In this document: in pieces, positions 1 through 16,600 of the stretch
Layout of the letters: each line of letters opens with the position of its first letter
Numbering within the stretch: position 1 is the stretch's first letter
NCBI RefSeq assembly: GCF_001577835.2
Contig: NC_029520.1
Span: 47,094,381-47,158,380 of the forward strand
Source of the DNA: Coturnix japonica
Lineage: Eukaryota; Chordata; Aves; Galliformes; Phasianidae
Length of the DNA: 64,000 nt
Reading direction: 5' to 3'
The notes under the pieces: generated by a model
Databases searched by the model: none
What the model was told of the DNA's origin: nothing
Seen by the model: only the letters and a program-made list of their open reading frames with translations
Made by a program: the position numbers and the translations under genes

Positions 1-63
1 CCAAACCAAGATACGTTCAGTAAGAGTGAAGCCTTTGTGATTCCTGCCTTCTGAAGCCTTACG

Positions 64-64
<1 letters not shown>

Positions 65-107
<43 letters not shown>
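65..107. repeat. (GT)n microsatellite
   Basis: About 21 uninterrupted GT dinucleotides, ending in TAGGTG. A likely length-polymorphic marker. Confidence 0.95.
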
Positions 108-109
<2 letters not shown>

Positions 110-370
110 GTGTCACAGGACCCAGCTTTCTGCAGGGCTAAGCAACCAAGCTGAAAGCTTAGCTGCTGCAAGGGTAGTCAAGTGGGTCAGCTTAAAGCAC
201 CACCATTTCTTCACGGTGGAGTCCTGCACAATTGTGTTTTTTGAAGTTGATACTGGTACAGCAAAAAACTGAAGGTCCCGTTTATGTTTATTATAAACTG
301 TTGCTTAACTTGCTCAGTGTGACTGTTGCTGTGATGGGAGGAAACACTTGCAGCTGTGCAGTTGAAGCTG

Positions 371-478
371 TGGATGCCCTGTCCCTGGAAGTGTTCAAGG
401 CCAGGTTGGATGGGGCCCTGGGCAGCCTGAGCTGGTGCCTGATTTAGTGGTTGGCAGCACTGCCTATGACAGGTTGCA
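371..478 (+). mobile_element. CR1 LINE 3' fragment
   Basis: It carries the CR1 3'-region signature: a GTGGATGCC-type start, CCCTGGAAGTGTTCAAGGCC, GGTTGGATGGGGCCCTGGGC, then AGCCTGAGCTGGTG. 5'-truncated and diverged; non-LTR, without target-site repeats that I can define. Confidence 0.8.
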
Positions 479-1157
479 GACAAACTGAGGTCCCTGTCAA
501 CCCAAACAGTTCTAAGATTCTGTGCGACAGAACAGAAAGCATGAGATCAGGCCAGCTCCCATATAAGGACCCCTGGGTGGTGGTGAAGCAGGTATTGCTC
601 CTACACTGTTTTTACCTGCTTGTGTTGAGACCTGCCAGACTGTAGGAGCATCTCATTCCTTTCTGATGCTATTTCACTGCTGTAACCAACCTAACCCACT
701 GTTTCTGCACTTCACAGAAAGATGCTTAAAAAAGGAAGCTTATTTAGGTAAACATTTTGGCTGTTGTGCACCCATAGCATAATGTCTCATGCTTTCTGCC
801 TGGTTATAACTCAAATACTACTGCATAGAGTTTGGGGAACCTGGACCTTAGGAGGTTTCCTCCCAAGAGCAGAGTGCTGTTGCCAACCAAAGAACCTCCT
901 GGGCTGTGTGTCCAGTCTATTCTGGGTGCTCAGAAGAGCTGTTGGATTTCTCTCAGTTCTGTCCACAAGTGGGAGCTGCAAAACTGGTTGGTGCCCAGGA
1001 CCTCTGTGAGCTTCAGTGCATGCAGGTGGGGTGGGCATTGAGTGCTGGTCCTTTGGAATGCGCTTATGGGAATGTCACCCCAAAATAACACGTTCTATGA
1101 TACCTGCTGTCACAGTCATTCAGTAGCATTGATCTCTTTGTTTCTGTTTTAACACAG

Positions 1158-5508
<4,351 letters not shown>

Positions 5509-8500
5509 TATTTTGTATTGCTATCATATTGTAATCTACTGTAGTATTGTGTGTGAGTGGTTTGTGGACAGTTTGTGTGGAGCAGTTGTTTAGATTGCTA
5601 ATACATTGCACAAAAGAAAGGAATTTATGCTGTGAGGGTGAATGGCAAGTCTGCATATGCCTTTGAATCAAGACTAGCACTGTGGAGCAGCACATGTTCA
5701 GCATAGAGGCAAACTGATTTTTAACAATTTACTCACTCTTCCAGTGTGCCATAAGCAAACAGGCTTTGCGTACCCTCCGTTCAGTACTGCCCAAGTGCGA
5801 GTGTCCCTGCATCGGCCTGTTCATAATGATTCAGTTGTAACAAGGCGCAGTTTAAGAAACACTTTTTTGGGTACTAGATTTGTTTTTGGTTTTGCTTGCT
5901 TTGTTGTTTTTTGTTTTAATTGTGTACGTGAGCATTGCAGCTCTGTTGGAATCCAAGTGCAAATCCAGCAGAATGATGGTGCAATATAATGGGTTTCTAG
6001 GAGAAACTCTCACTACAGTTCTCTTAAGAAGTCCTTTTCAGCAGTCTTACAAAGGGCAGCCACACAGAAGTTGGACTTTATGTTCTTTTTTCAGTTCCAA
6101 CACTAAAACAAGACATAACAATCCTTTCCTTTTTCCTCTTGGTCAAGTGTAAGAGTTGTTAATTGTGTGAATGTAACGACTACGAATGCAGTTGCTATTT
6201 TTGATGTTTCAGACCCAAAATTATTTGTAGGTACAAAAAGTCAAACGACTGCTTAGCTTGCCAAATTTTTGGTACAGTTGCTGTCTTTAAAAAAGATTTG
6301 CTGTCTGTTCAAAAGATTTGCTGTACAATCTTTCACAATGAGCTACAAATGCTCCTGGCTGGGCCAAAGACTGAGGTGGTTGTGATTTAGCTAATTGTTA
6401 ATAGAAGCATCTGTTCCAGTGGCTCGTGTAATAAACTTAATTGCGTAGCTGCTGTTGAACTGGTGAGCGCTTGATGGCACTTGATGGCAGAAGCGTAGCT
6501 CCTCCTTTATGGTTAGTTCTGCTATGAATTTCTTATTCAATGCAAAAGTGCTTGAAAAACACCATTCTGTGCTACTCCTTAGGAACTATCTGCCAGTGTC
6601 GAGCACTTGGTATATTTGGGATTTTTGTCTGGATTTTGTCTGTTTTTTTTTGTCTCCTAGACATGAATGAGTATTACGTGCAGTTGCACTTAGCAGTTTC
6701 CTGTTGACAAAACATTGCGCTCTGTTATCACCCTTTCAGTTTCACTGCAAAACCCGGAGCAATTTTTCTTACTTTAAGAAGAAAATGTATGTTTTTGGAG
6801 GGGACCTCTTCCAGATGTGTTTGCTCCCAGTTTTCTCCATCTTGTAGTAATTCCTTTGTCATATTTCCTGGTCCACAAACAGTAATCAGGTAGAGAAATC
6901 CTTCTGTAGTCATGGAGGAAACGTTTGCTGGGAAAGGTGAACGGATGAGTTCCACTTTGCCCTCATACAGTGTGTAGTTTAACCAGTGAAAATGGAACCC
7001 CAAGCTTGACTGCTGCTTCTTGTGTGCTGACTTTATACTTTGGGGTGGTAGTGGATCCCTTAGTTAGCTTCAGTAGTTACCTCAGCTTCTCTGCTAGAAT
7101 GTCGTGAAAGTGGGAGCCAGCTAAAATAACTTCAGTAAGCAGGGGACGCTCACAAAGAGTTCAGTCTTACTAGCAAAGAGCACACGAGGGCTTTCCTGGT
7201 GAAGCCACTGGGAATTTTCTCTCAATTTCAGCAGAAACAGGATTGGTTCTGTGATGGGAGGATGCCATCACACCATTAGCTTGTCTTGACTGTGCAAGAT
7301 GCTGGCTGACAAACAATAAGTTCAGATACCCTTCCAAGATCTCCAGCAGGTTATAAGACTCATCTGCATGCTCTCCCATGAAGGAATCTGCTGAATTTTA
7401 CATAAATGAAAGCAGAATAAAAGAAAAGGAAAAAAAAAAAAGATAATTTGCCCTTGATGTTCTTCTGCCTGTAATATACGCACTGTACGCTCTTCTGCCT
7501 TTAATGTACTGAATGTGTTCATTTGGTTGTTTATTCTGATCTGTCTTTTCTTGAGATGCCTGACTGTGTCCATGACAAATATCCTACGCAGTGGTATTGT
7601 TCCTGACATATGACACGTGTTTTCAGGCCCTTTGTTAGGGCTCAGTATGTCCAGGTGCTACCCCAACTCACTAGGAGTTGAAGGACCTTCACATATAAGG
7701 TGTTGCTGTTAGTTTCAGTTTTAATGTAGGGACACATGGATTACTCAGACATTTGACTTTTATTGTTCTCTACGTTTCTGCATCTTCCTGGTTATGCTCT
7801 GGTGGATTTTGTTTCTCTGCAACACGTCCTTGACGTGACTTCTGTTTACTTTCACTTGAAAATTACTTGATTCTTCCTCCTTTGGTGAACACATCAGGAT
7901 TGGATTTTCATCCTTTATTGCTTTACTCTGAATTTGAGAGAGAGCCTGCGGCCACCTGACATCAGCCCCCCAAACATGGGACCTCATCGAGTATGGGATG
8001 CAGCGGTCCATGTCTGCTTGCAGTTTGACCTGTGTGTAGGGCTGGGGAGAGATGCGTGGCTTGACTTATTTGTGACTCAGCCAAAACACACAATGCTTCT
8101 GTGTGCTGACACAGCGTTTGTGCTCGTATCTTTGTGTTCAAAACACTCTTGTTAGTGATGAAATGCAGCCTATCTTTTCCTGTGTTCGCCAGTTCTAAAA
8201 CGCATACACTCCATTTGCACATATCTGCTCCAATAAGCCAAAGAGCGAGCCACACAACTACAGCCCCTTTATCCTTTGGTCATTCTCACAGCGTGCATGG
8301 CCACCAAAACATGCCTCTCTGTGACTGCAGTGTTACTCCCAGGTGTGTCCTGCTGCCCAGGCTCATTGTGTAGGAAACCTGATGGCTTTTGCGGGCTGTA
8401 TGTGAAGTTGTATGGGCAGTTCTCACACCATTTTCCTTTCGTGTGTTTTGTATTTGACTGAAGAAATGTAACAAAGGGTGGCATTTTCAAAGCCACAGGG

Positions 8501-9405
8501 AAGCAAGTGCTCAGAGACCCTTTTGGGTTCCCAAGGGGATTCAGGGTGCTGATGCCACGAACACCCTTAGAGATCCCAACCTTCGGTTCTTCTGCTATAC
8601 TTGAAAACCACGTTGTTCTCAGTTCAGCGCTTTCAAATGTAGAAACCTGTTCTTTTGTTCTGATGGAATGAATGTAAATCCCTGTGAGAATGTGCAGGAG
8701 CTTTGCTAGCAAGGACCTTAACTGAACTACAGCAACAGTCCTGTGGTGGTTGTGCTCCAGGAGGAAAGTCTGCATCATCTTTGAGTACTTTAGTAAGGGT
8801 AAAACTAGTGGAATGTTTACATCCAACCTACTGGGAAGGGAAGGGGGGATAGAGGGGAAGTGTAAATAAGTGCAAGATTCTACTAGTTTTTCTTGTGTTG
8901 CGGATCACAGTAGCTATTTTTGCAGTTGGATAAACATGTATAACTTTTGCAAAGACCAGGCAGGGCTCCCTGTCCGCATTGATGTGCCCCATGCTGAATT
9001 GTGCCTATTTCACTATCTGCTGTCGTTATGCTGCTGATTCTGCTCTTCCGAACCGTTCACTGGATCATTCCATTTGCATGCAGCACAAATGCAAACCCAG
9101 CTGTCTGAGAGTAAAGCTGAAACACGTCGGTATAACTTGAACTGATTAATTACTTTCTCTTTCCCGCACCCCCTTGAAACGCTGTGTACAATTTTGTTTC
9201 CCCTACCCCTGTTTGGTTTTTTTCCTGCTTTTTGTTTGTTTGTTTGTAATTTATTTCTGTTTGGATTATAGGCAGTATCTGTACATTTTGTTCCGAGGTG
9301 ATATTGTGGACGTCTTTAAGAAAAAAAAAAATAATAATAAATTGTTATTTTATATAATTTTATCATAAAGTTGCTCTAATAAATCATTCTTTTATCATGT
9401 GACAC
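5509..9405 (+). other. CEP170B: Probable CEP170B 3' UTR
   Basis: This is the 3.9 kb after the CEP170B stop. It has no sense-strand coding signal, is T-rich, and ends with a canonical AATAAA at 9378-9383 followed by a GT-rich stretch. A proximal AATAAA at 6430-6435 could give a shorter 3' UTR. The end point is inferred from the signals only. Confidence 0.5.
9378..9383 (+). terminator. Distal poly(A) signal, likely CEP170B
   Basis: Canonical AATAAA in an AT-rich context, with a GT/T-rich element about 35-60 bases downstream (around 9415-9450). It is the first strong arrangement after the proximal AATAAA at 6430. Confidence 0.5.
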
Positions 9406-9627
9406 CACAACTTTGGGTTTCTGTGTGTTAATTTGGGGGGGTGTATGTTCGTACAGGATCTTTTAACTGCCTGTTTATATTGGTGTCAATAAGTGCAGCT
9501 TAGGTAAAGGATGGTGAGCAGCTGGAGGCTGGTGGTGCACCTGGATCCCTTCAGCTGGCACAGATAAATAGAGGCCTATGGGACATGGGGGTCCCCTCAC
9601 TTCTGCCCCCAGAGGTGCAGGAGCACA

Positions 9628-9698
9628 GGGCTGGGTTGTACACACTGATGCCCTTTAAAGGTCCCTTCCAACTCCAGCAGTTCTATGGCTCTATGATA
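9628..9698 (+). mobile_element. CR1-type 3' tail
   Basis: It ends with TTTAAAGGTCCCTTCCAACT followed by TTCTATGGCTCTATGAT, the usual CR1 3' terminus. The preceding part is diverged. Confidence 0.65.
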
Positions 9699-10476
9699 TG
9701 TGAAGTGCTAAATATTTCACATATGAGGTTAATACTTCATGGTATTTACTGAATGATTCAAACGGTTGAAATTAGGTAAATCTTTAAAAACATTTTCAGA
9801 CAAAAAGCCATAGTTTGATGTAGAGTTTGGAACTTTCTGTAGGCTCGTCAGCTGAACCATTTCAGTGCTCTTGACCTGAAATGACGTTTTCTTTCAGCTA
9901 ATTTTACAGTCCTTTGGCACAATGCATAAGCAGAGCGTTTCTCCTCTCAGGCATGAGGACCCGGGCTGTTCTGCTTCCATCCTTCTGTTGGCTGTTGGTG
10001 CCCAGACCCAGCAGCTTCATCCTCATTCAAATCAGTGTTATTCTGTAGTAATCTTTGCAGTGTTGGTGGCGTTCCTGTCTATAGTAGCTCCTCGAGATGG
10101 GAGCACGTTAAGCTGGCAGTTTCTTCATAGCAAACCTCCCACATACGTGTTTAACGATGTTCTGCTGTGTACTTTAATACATGTTTCTAACAAACCAGAG
10201 ACCAAGCGTGGTTTTTAGAGGGACTCTGCTAACCAGAGCGCATAAGGCTGTAAGGTGAGAGATGTATTTACTTTGTGTGTGGGAAGGTGGCAACTGATAG
10301 AAGGAGCCTTGTCTGCGGAACAGAAGTGGAGGTGTGAAGCAAATCACTTGTTTGCCCAGATCCTTGCCAGTCTTCCTCCCTTACCCCCTCAAATAAACCA
10401 TTTTACATTGCTCTACAAACCCACTTCCATTCTAAGTCACAGCTACAGCTTTGGGTGTTTATTTGGGTGTTGCTGT

Positions 10477-10539
10477 GGGCTTGGACTCAATGATCCTTGT
10501 GGGTCTCTTTCAACTTGGGATATTCTGTAATACTATGAT
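10477..10539 (+). mobile_element. CR1 3' tail
   Basis: CR1-like GGGCTTGGACTCAATGATCC, then CTTTCAACTTGGGATATTCT and ACTATGAT. Strongly 5'-truncated. Confidence 0.7.
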
Positions 10540-11591
10540 CCAAAACTGAAAGGCGCAGTAGGCACTGGCTGGGCTGCAGAGGACAGCAGGGAAACACAGG
10601 CGCTTTCTAGCAGCAGTTTGGACCTTTAGCATGGCTGCTTGCTCTAATTATCACTTCCCTGAGGGCAGACAAAGCCTGGCTCCAGCACGATGCTGACTTC
10701 AGCTTTCTTCTAACTTGAGCCTAAAAGGATGGCAGCAGCCTTGACCTTGACCCAGCCCTACTTTAACAGTGGGGTGGTCCCGCTGGTGGGTAATCTGTAT
10801 AAAGCAGTAAATTCAGGAGAGAGCCGGATGGTGAGCACGCTTTGCATCTGCTCTGCTACCTTCTTTTTGTATCCATTTTACCCTATTTGAGTATAATCAT
10901 ATCAAGCAGGTAGAGATGAGGGTCTAAGAATCGGGTAGCAACACCTAGATGGCAACTTGGGACTCTTTAACTATTAGTATGCATCATGAAACTCGGAGGT
11001 TAAGGGGAACTAATCTGCAGCTGAAGGAGGAAGAAAGCAGAAGCTAAAATGAATCTGCTAATTTGAGCGTGTGCACTATCTCCTGTGTGTGTGGTTGGAC
11101 GTAACATCTGACTGCAGCAGGACAGCCACGCGGGATGTCCTCCAGGATGGTGAGTACGTGGAAGAGCTCTTGAGAGTGCTGGGGTGGCAATGGGGAAAGG
11201 GACGCACTTTGTATGTGTGAGAACCTCCGATCATCTGCTGGGGAAGATAGTGTGTACCAAAGCAACCTCATCCTTGTCTTTGAAATTCAAGAAAAGAAAT
11301 GATGCTCATGGAAACAAGAAATAACAACAAAAATATCTTGGGAGCTGGGAGAAATCAATGTTGGAACAGTAGTCGCCTGTGTGTGCTGTGCAGGTTGTGG
11401 TGCAGAGTTGTGCTCCTGACTGTGGAGGAGCGCTAAGAAGTGCTTGTATTTATTGTACTTGTAATTGGCAGCTGGTAAAGCCCTGAAAGCTTAGAGGGAG
11501 CCATTGTTCATCACTGACCTGCTACAGTGTTATTCTTAAGAATTCTGCCTGTCTGCTCTCTTTTCTTTTGTGAAAATTAAACTCCAAGCAG

Positions 11592-11619
11592 TGCCCCCCC
11601 CCCTCCCCCCCCCCCCCCC
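11592..11619. repeat. Poly-C tract
   Basis: Almost uninterrupted C run (one T) of roughly 28 bases. Its length may be unreliable because of sequencing error, and it could form C-rich/G-rich secondary structure. Confidence 0.9.
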
Positions 11620-12316
11620 ATGTATTTATTACAGCTCTCACAAGTTCCTCGCAGCAGCTGGGAACACAGCCCAGCCAAAACCATCAAGAAAAGGACTCCG
11701 TTTAAACCACATGGCAGATGACTTTATTATGGCACATACAAGAGCTGTTCACTGTCATATTTCAAGAGAAATGCTGCTTTTTTTGAGGCCATTTTGTGGC
11801 TGTTGCTGAAAAAGAGAACTGAAACAGGTTGTTGCTCAAAGCTCAGCCCTTTTGAAGCCATCACACCTGCATCCTCGCTGGGCTTCCCCTGACCCGGGCT
11901 GAGGGGCTGCTTTTTTTGCTGTTATACTTCTGCTCCTCCTTTAAAACCCCTTTGCCTCAGTTTTTTTACCAAACTTCTTGGTCTCTTCTACATTAATATC
12001 CCCTCATTTTCTTCCTGCTAAGTCTCCTGGCTCAGTGATAATCCAGACTTGTGTTGTTGTCACAGCTTTCTCTGTTTGGTCTACAAGCTCTTTGGAGCAG
12101 GGCAGTCTTTCTACTGGGCTTAAAACATGAAATGGGATTTCAAGGTCATGATGACCTGATGGTCATCGTGTGACCCTCACTGTGTTCCCAAGTCACTGTT
12201 TCACACCCACCTCCCCTGTTTACCAGGACATCCCCCAACCCTTTTATTCACTCTCCCTTGTTCTTCTGAGTTGGCCCCACAAAAAGACTTCAGGGCTATG
12301 CCCATGCTGTGTCCAA

Positions 12317-12398
12317 GATCATAGGATTGCTTGGGTTGGAAGGGACCTCAAGGATCATCAAGCTCCAACCCCTTGCTGCAGGCAGGGCTGCCAACCTC
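12317..12398 (-). mobile_element. CR1 3' tail (reverse)
   Basis: Reverse-complement CR1 terminus: ATCATAGGATTGCTTGGGTT, GGAAGGGACCTCAAGGATCA, then CCAACCCCTTGCTGCAGGCA. The truncated 5' end runs straight into the AT-rich inverted repeat. Confidence 0.85.
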
Positions 12399-12438
12399 CA
12401 TATATATCATATATATGGATATATATATGATATGTTGG
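12391..12438. repeat. AT-rich inverted repeat (hairpin)
   Basis: A CCAAC...GTTGG outer pair brackets alternating TA stretches with ATCAT/ATGAT mirror arms. It could extrude as a hairpin or cruciform. Confidence 0.75.
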
Positions 12439-13054
12439 CCAGATATGGATGGGACAAGCCTGGCAAGACAAAAGTAGCTACAACTAGCTCAAGTATGACA
12501 ACCACACAGCTATGGCTATCTCGTATCATCACAGCATACTCATCGTCAGGCTACAAATGCCCAGTGGCTAAGGGATAGGAAGCTCTGCTTTGGGGACCTG
12601 ACAGGTGGTGGTATCATCTGTCATCACTTCCTGAGATCTACCATATCCCAGGATGTGCTTCTTGCTTCTCAGCATGATAAACAACAGCTGACTGACTCCA
12701 GTGGGTAAGTTCACCTCTGGTGTCTGTGCAGTGCTGTCATGCAGGGATCATTCATAAGCACGTGTGAAGGGTTTTGAGAAGGCAGAGCAGGCAGGTGGCT
12801 AACTACCCTGCCCTACCACCCACTTTGAGTTGGGACATGGTTTGGGATTTGCTCCTGTGGTTGCTTCTTCTAGTGATAAGACTAGCAGCAATCCTTTCTG
12901 TTAACTAATTTCCTTGCCTCATGATTATAGAAGGAAGGAGGAGTAAGGAAGGAGTTTAGATTTTGCCCTATCTGGTTCATGTCCTATTAATAGAATCCCC
13001 TCTTTAAAAGACACCAGCATTGAAGACAGCTCACACGCATAGGAAGAAAATAGC

Positions 13055-13147
13055 CTGAGAGCTCTAAGTGTCCCTGCTCATTGCAGGGAGTAGGACTAGA
13101 TGGCCTTTCAAGGTCCCTTCTAACTCAAACGGTTCTATGATTCTGTA
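13055..13147 (+). mobile_element. CR1 3' tail
   Basis: TGTCCCTGCTCATTGCAGGG, GACTAGATGGCCTTTCAAGG, CTTCTAACTCAAACGGTTCT, then ATGATTCTGT. Same subfamily signature as the copies at 21243 and 63492. Confidence 0.85.
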
Positions 13148-13553
13148 ATAACAGAGTCACACATGCAATGACACTGATGCTGTACAGCATCACACCCATG
13201 GTTTTTGCACTTAGCTATTAATAGTTGGCAAATGTGTTAGCCTACAGCGGGTGTCAGAGGATAACCTGAAGAGGCAGTGATGCAGTTGTTTACACATTAA
13301 CTACTGCAGAGGTTTCTCTGTGTAGACAGCACAGGGAAAATCTGCAGGGAACTCACTCTCTCTCCCCCTTTGGAATCTGTTAATGTCACTCAAGATCCAT
13401 AACACAGAGAGAACGTGGCACACAGTCATACTTTAATCTCAAAGCGCTACATAAAGCAATGGCAGTGACCTGCTTTTCCAGTCTGTAACTGGCTTTCTAC
13501 AAATGCTGCCATAAAGCTTTATTTTCCCCCTTGCATTCATTTCTGTTTTTCAG

Positions 13554-13616
13554 ATTGTGAAAAGAGCATTAAAAGCATCCCCGGTGGTTAATGAGTCCTC
13601 CAACGTGAAATTAAGC
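13554..13616 (+). other. PLD4: 5' part of first recognised PLD4 exon, UTR or coding
   Basis: The acceptor TTTCTGTTTTTCAG ends at 13553. The 63 bases before the ATG are open in the PLD4 frame (21 codons beginning IVKRALKASP). If an upstream coding exon exists the cytoplasmic tail is longer; otherwise this is 5' UTR. Confidence 0.5.
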
Positions 13617-16600
13617 ATGAACAATCAAAGAGATGTCAAAATGGTAATTACTGAGATGCACCACATTTGCTCACAAGAGCTGAGATGACGTTGATGCTTC
13701 TGAAAAGACAGAGCTGAAAAAGAAGAATGATTTTATTGCTTGTTGTGGTAATCTTTGTAGGTTTCAATCCTACTTGGAAACAAGTGAGCCACAAACCCCT
13801 CATTGATTTATCCAGAACGATGATCAAACCTTGCCAAGCAGGAGTAATGTGGACCCCAGTCCTGCAGCCCTCGGTCATGCAGAAATAGCCCCACTTCCTT
13901 CATTAGCACAGATGCTAATGAGAGCCAAGTGTGTAAATAATGTTGATATCTCTTATCCTGATACAAATAAGCTCTGATTACATGCAGTTCCTCGGAAAGG
14001 AATGGTATGGTCTACATAACATGCTGAAATTCATTCTAAGGCCTCACTTACCCCTTTTCACCCTACCTTGTGAAGCCTTGTGCTGTCTGACACTGGGCAG
14101 ACTGTCCTGCAGGCTTGGTCTCACCATAAGAAGCTTCTGGAATCACTTGATTAATTCAACACGCTTGTAGCACCTGGCGTTCCAGCATCACAGCATGACG
14201 ACAGCCAAGATATGATTTCAAAACACACCTCTGGCCTGAGAAATGTCTTCTAAAACCTTTACCTTCGCTGTTCCCAGGGTGAAATTCACAGCCACTAAAA
14301 AGTGGTGAGATTCTCTTTGCCGTCAGTGAAAAGGAGAACAAGCAGGAAGGCAAAATCTGAAGCTGACAGTTGGTTTAAAAGCATTTTTCTCTCACTGCCT
14401 GAAACTGACGGCACTTCTGTAGATCTTTAAAGGAAAAAAAAAAAAGCATAGTAAATGAAAAGTAAGAGACTCTATTCACATAGAAACTGAAACAGATGCC
14501 TTCAGAACAAACTGGCTTCCACTCAATTTTCATATGTGCCATTTCAGAAGTTCACATTTATAGCTACAGCTTCTTGACTTCTCCTTCCCAGACTCACTTC
14601 TCCTGCCTGGAAGGGTCCAGATGCTCAGCTCTGAATGGCACATTGCCTTCCATGGGGTGGGGAATTTTCCCAGCTCTGCTTTTTTCCCCATGACTTGATG
14701 ATTTTCCTCCTTACAGCTCTGGATCTCGCAGTTAATTCTGTGCTGTAGATTTCCTTGCTTTGTTTGTTTGTTGGTTTGTTTTTGATGGAGATATTGTTAA
14801 ACACCCATTTGTCCCACACTAAACTAAAAATAGTCAATGTCAAACTAATCTGAGAGGAAAAGCTCATTTTTTGATGTGTTGGCACACAAAAAATTAAAAG
14901 ACAACTAAACTCACAGTCCTTACACAAACCAACCCCTATTTAGGTCATGATCCTCATCTGTAGTGATGCATCTAGGAATGCTGTCTGCCAGCAGCTGAAA
15001 GCACTAATGTTCAATGGATTTAATTTACTCACCTGTGACAGGTGAGGTTATCCATTAGCTGCTGTGTGGGTGAATGAGGTGGGTGCTTTGTTCTTATCCT
15101 GTTTGGATTCTCTTCCAGTTTCAAATCTCTGGGGTAATTTTGATGCTTGGTTTTGTTGCCCTGATGGCTCTTCACTTCATGAGAGCAGACAGCACAGTTA
15201 ATGGTAAGGGAGAAGAAACGGTTGTCAGTGTTCACCAGGAGATAGAGGAGGAAGAACTCTATGGAGATCTCCAGAGAACCGCAGTAATTGAAGAGGACAC
15301 AAATAGATCCAATGATTCCTGCAGGTAAGCCAGGCCCAATGGCTCATGGAGAAGTAATCACCAGGTGGAGAAATAGCTACAACAGCATTGTTTGTGTGCA
15401 GGGTCACTATTAGTAATCTCCTATTGGAGGAGTGGTAGGAATAATAACAGAGCTATGGTCCTGTCTCCAACCATCCTCCCTTTGCAGCAGAATAAGAGGC
15501 AATGGGGTGAGCAGCAAGTACTGTACATCATGGCTGGTGCTTGGTTTCCTGCTGGGGTCATGGCTGCTTACTTAACACTGTACAATTGTTGTTGCAGCTT
15601 TGAACTTGTGGAAAGCGTTCCTTATGACTTAGCTTTTGAGATAAATAGCACTGCAGCCAAACCCTTGTACCAGGCCTGGATGAACCTCCTTGATATAGCC
15701 CAGGAAGAAATTCATGTGGCTTCTTACTATTGGTCCCTTACTGGGAAAGACATCAGCGTCAACGACTCATCTTCAAAGCAGGTAGGCTGAAATCAGTGAT
15801 GGAGGCTGTATGTCTCATGTCCATGTGGCAGATGGCAAACAGCAGACTGACTGTACGTGCCACAGGCCTGTTTGCTGCTTTGGGCAGAGCCACTGCCTTT
15901 CTCCTGAGGTTCTTCTTCATCATCCTCAGGGCCCATTGCCCCTTCCTCCCAGGTGTCCTGGTGGTGTAGGTCGACTCACATCCTCCACTTGAGAAGCAGC
16001 AGATGTGAGGCTGAGCCCTGCCTCCTTTCAAGGGGCAGCCCAGTCCAGCACCGTCTCTGTTAATTATATAATAAAATGCCACAAATTACACACAGTGCAT
16101 CCTGCAGGGTGAAGAAATTCTGAAGAGATTTGAGAGATTGCTTGCAGAGAATGTCTCTGTGTACATTGCAGCAAGTATGCCGACTTTGGTTATGAATTCA
16201 ACCGACCTGGAGCTTTTAGAGAGAAAAGGTAATTATCTCACTTGGTGGTGTCCTCTGAACCTCAGTACTGCTATCTCACAGGAGATGCTATCCTTGTCTA
16301 CAATGGCCTGAAAAATTGTGTTGAGGTGAGGGTCAGCCTCTTCTCTCTAGCAGTAACAATAGGATAAGAGGTAGAGGGCTTAAGTTGCAGCAGGGGAGGT
16401 TCAGGTTGGATATTAGGGAACATTTCTTCTCAGAGAGTGGTGATGCACTGGCACAGGCTGCCTGGGAGGTGGTAGAGTCACTGTCCCTGGAGGTGTTCAG
16501 GAAAAGGGAAGATGTGGTACTGACTAACATGGTCTAGAGTGATAACAGGCATGGGCTGATGGTTGGACTACATGATCTTATTGGTTTTTCCAACCTTACT

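Larger units (their letters stand above)
1..1157. other. CEP170B intronic sequence at left edge
   Basis: No recognised exon before 1158. It contains a GT microsatellite (65-107) and a CR1 tail (371-478). The remainder shows nothing I can name. Confidence 0.5.
9406..13553. other. CEP170B-PLD4 interval; PLD4 promoter and 5' UTR probably here
   Basis: No convincing coding exon. It holds CR1 tails at 9628-9698, 10477-10539, 12317-12398 and 13055-13147, a poly-C run near 11592-11619, and an AT-rich inverted repeat at 12391-12438. A TATAAA at 10799-10804 is a possible but unsupported PLD4 promoter element. A 5' PLD4 exon must exist, because the exon at 13554 begins at a splice acceptor. Confidence 0.55.

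Noticed and set aside
8269-8826. 185-codon minus-strand open frame in the CEP170B 3' UTR
   Set aside because: No recognisable motif or splice context, and composition resembles random sequence. It lies wholly within the inferred 3' UTR of the opposite strand.
9500-9700. GC-richer stretch read as an exon between CEP170B and PLD4
   Set aside because: It grades into a CR1-type 3' terminus and shows no phase-consistent splice sites.
10799-10804. TATAAA as the PLD4 promoter
   Set aside because: It is nearly 3 kb from the first recognised exon with no linked donor of known use. TATAAA occurs by chance in AT-rich DNA.
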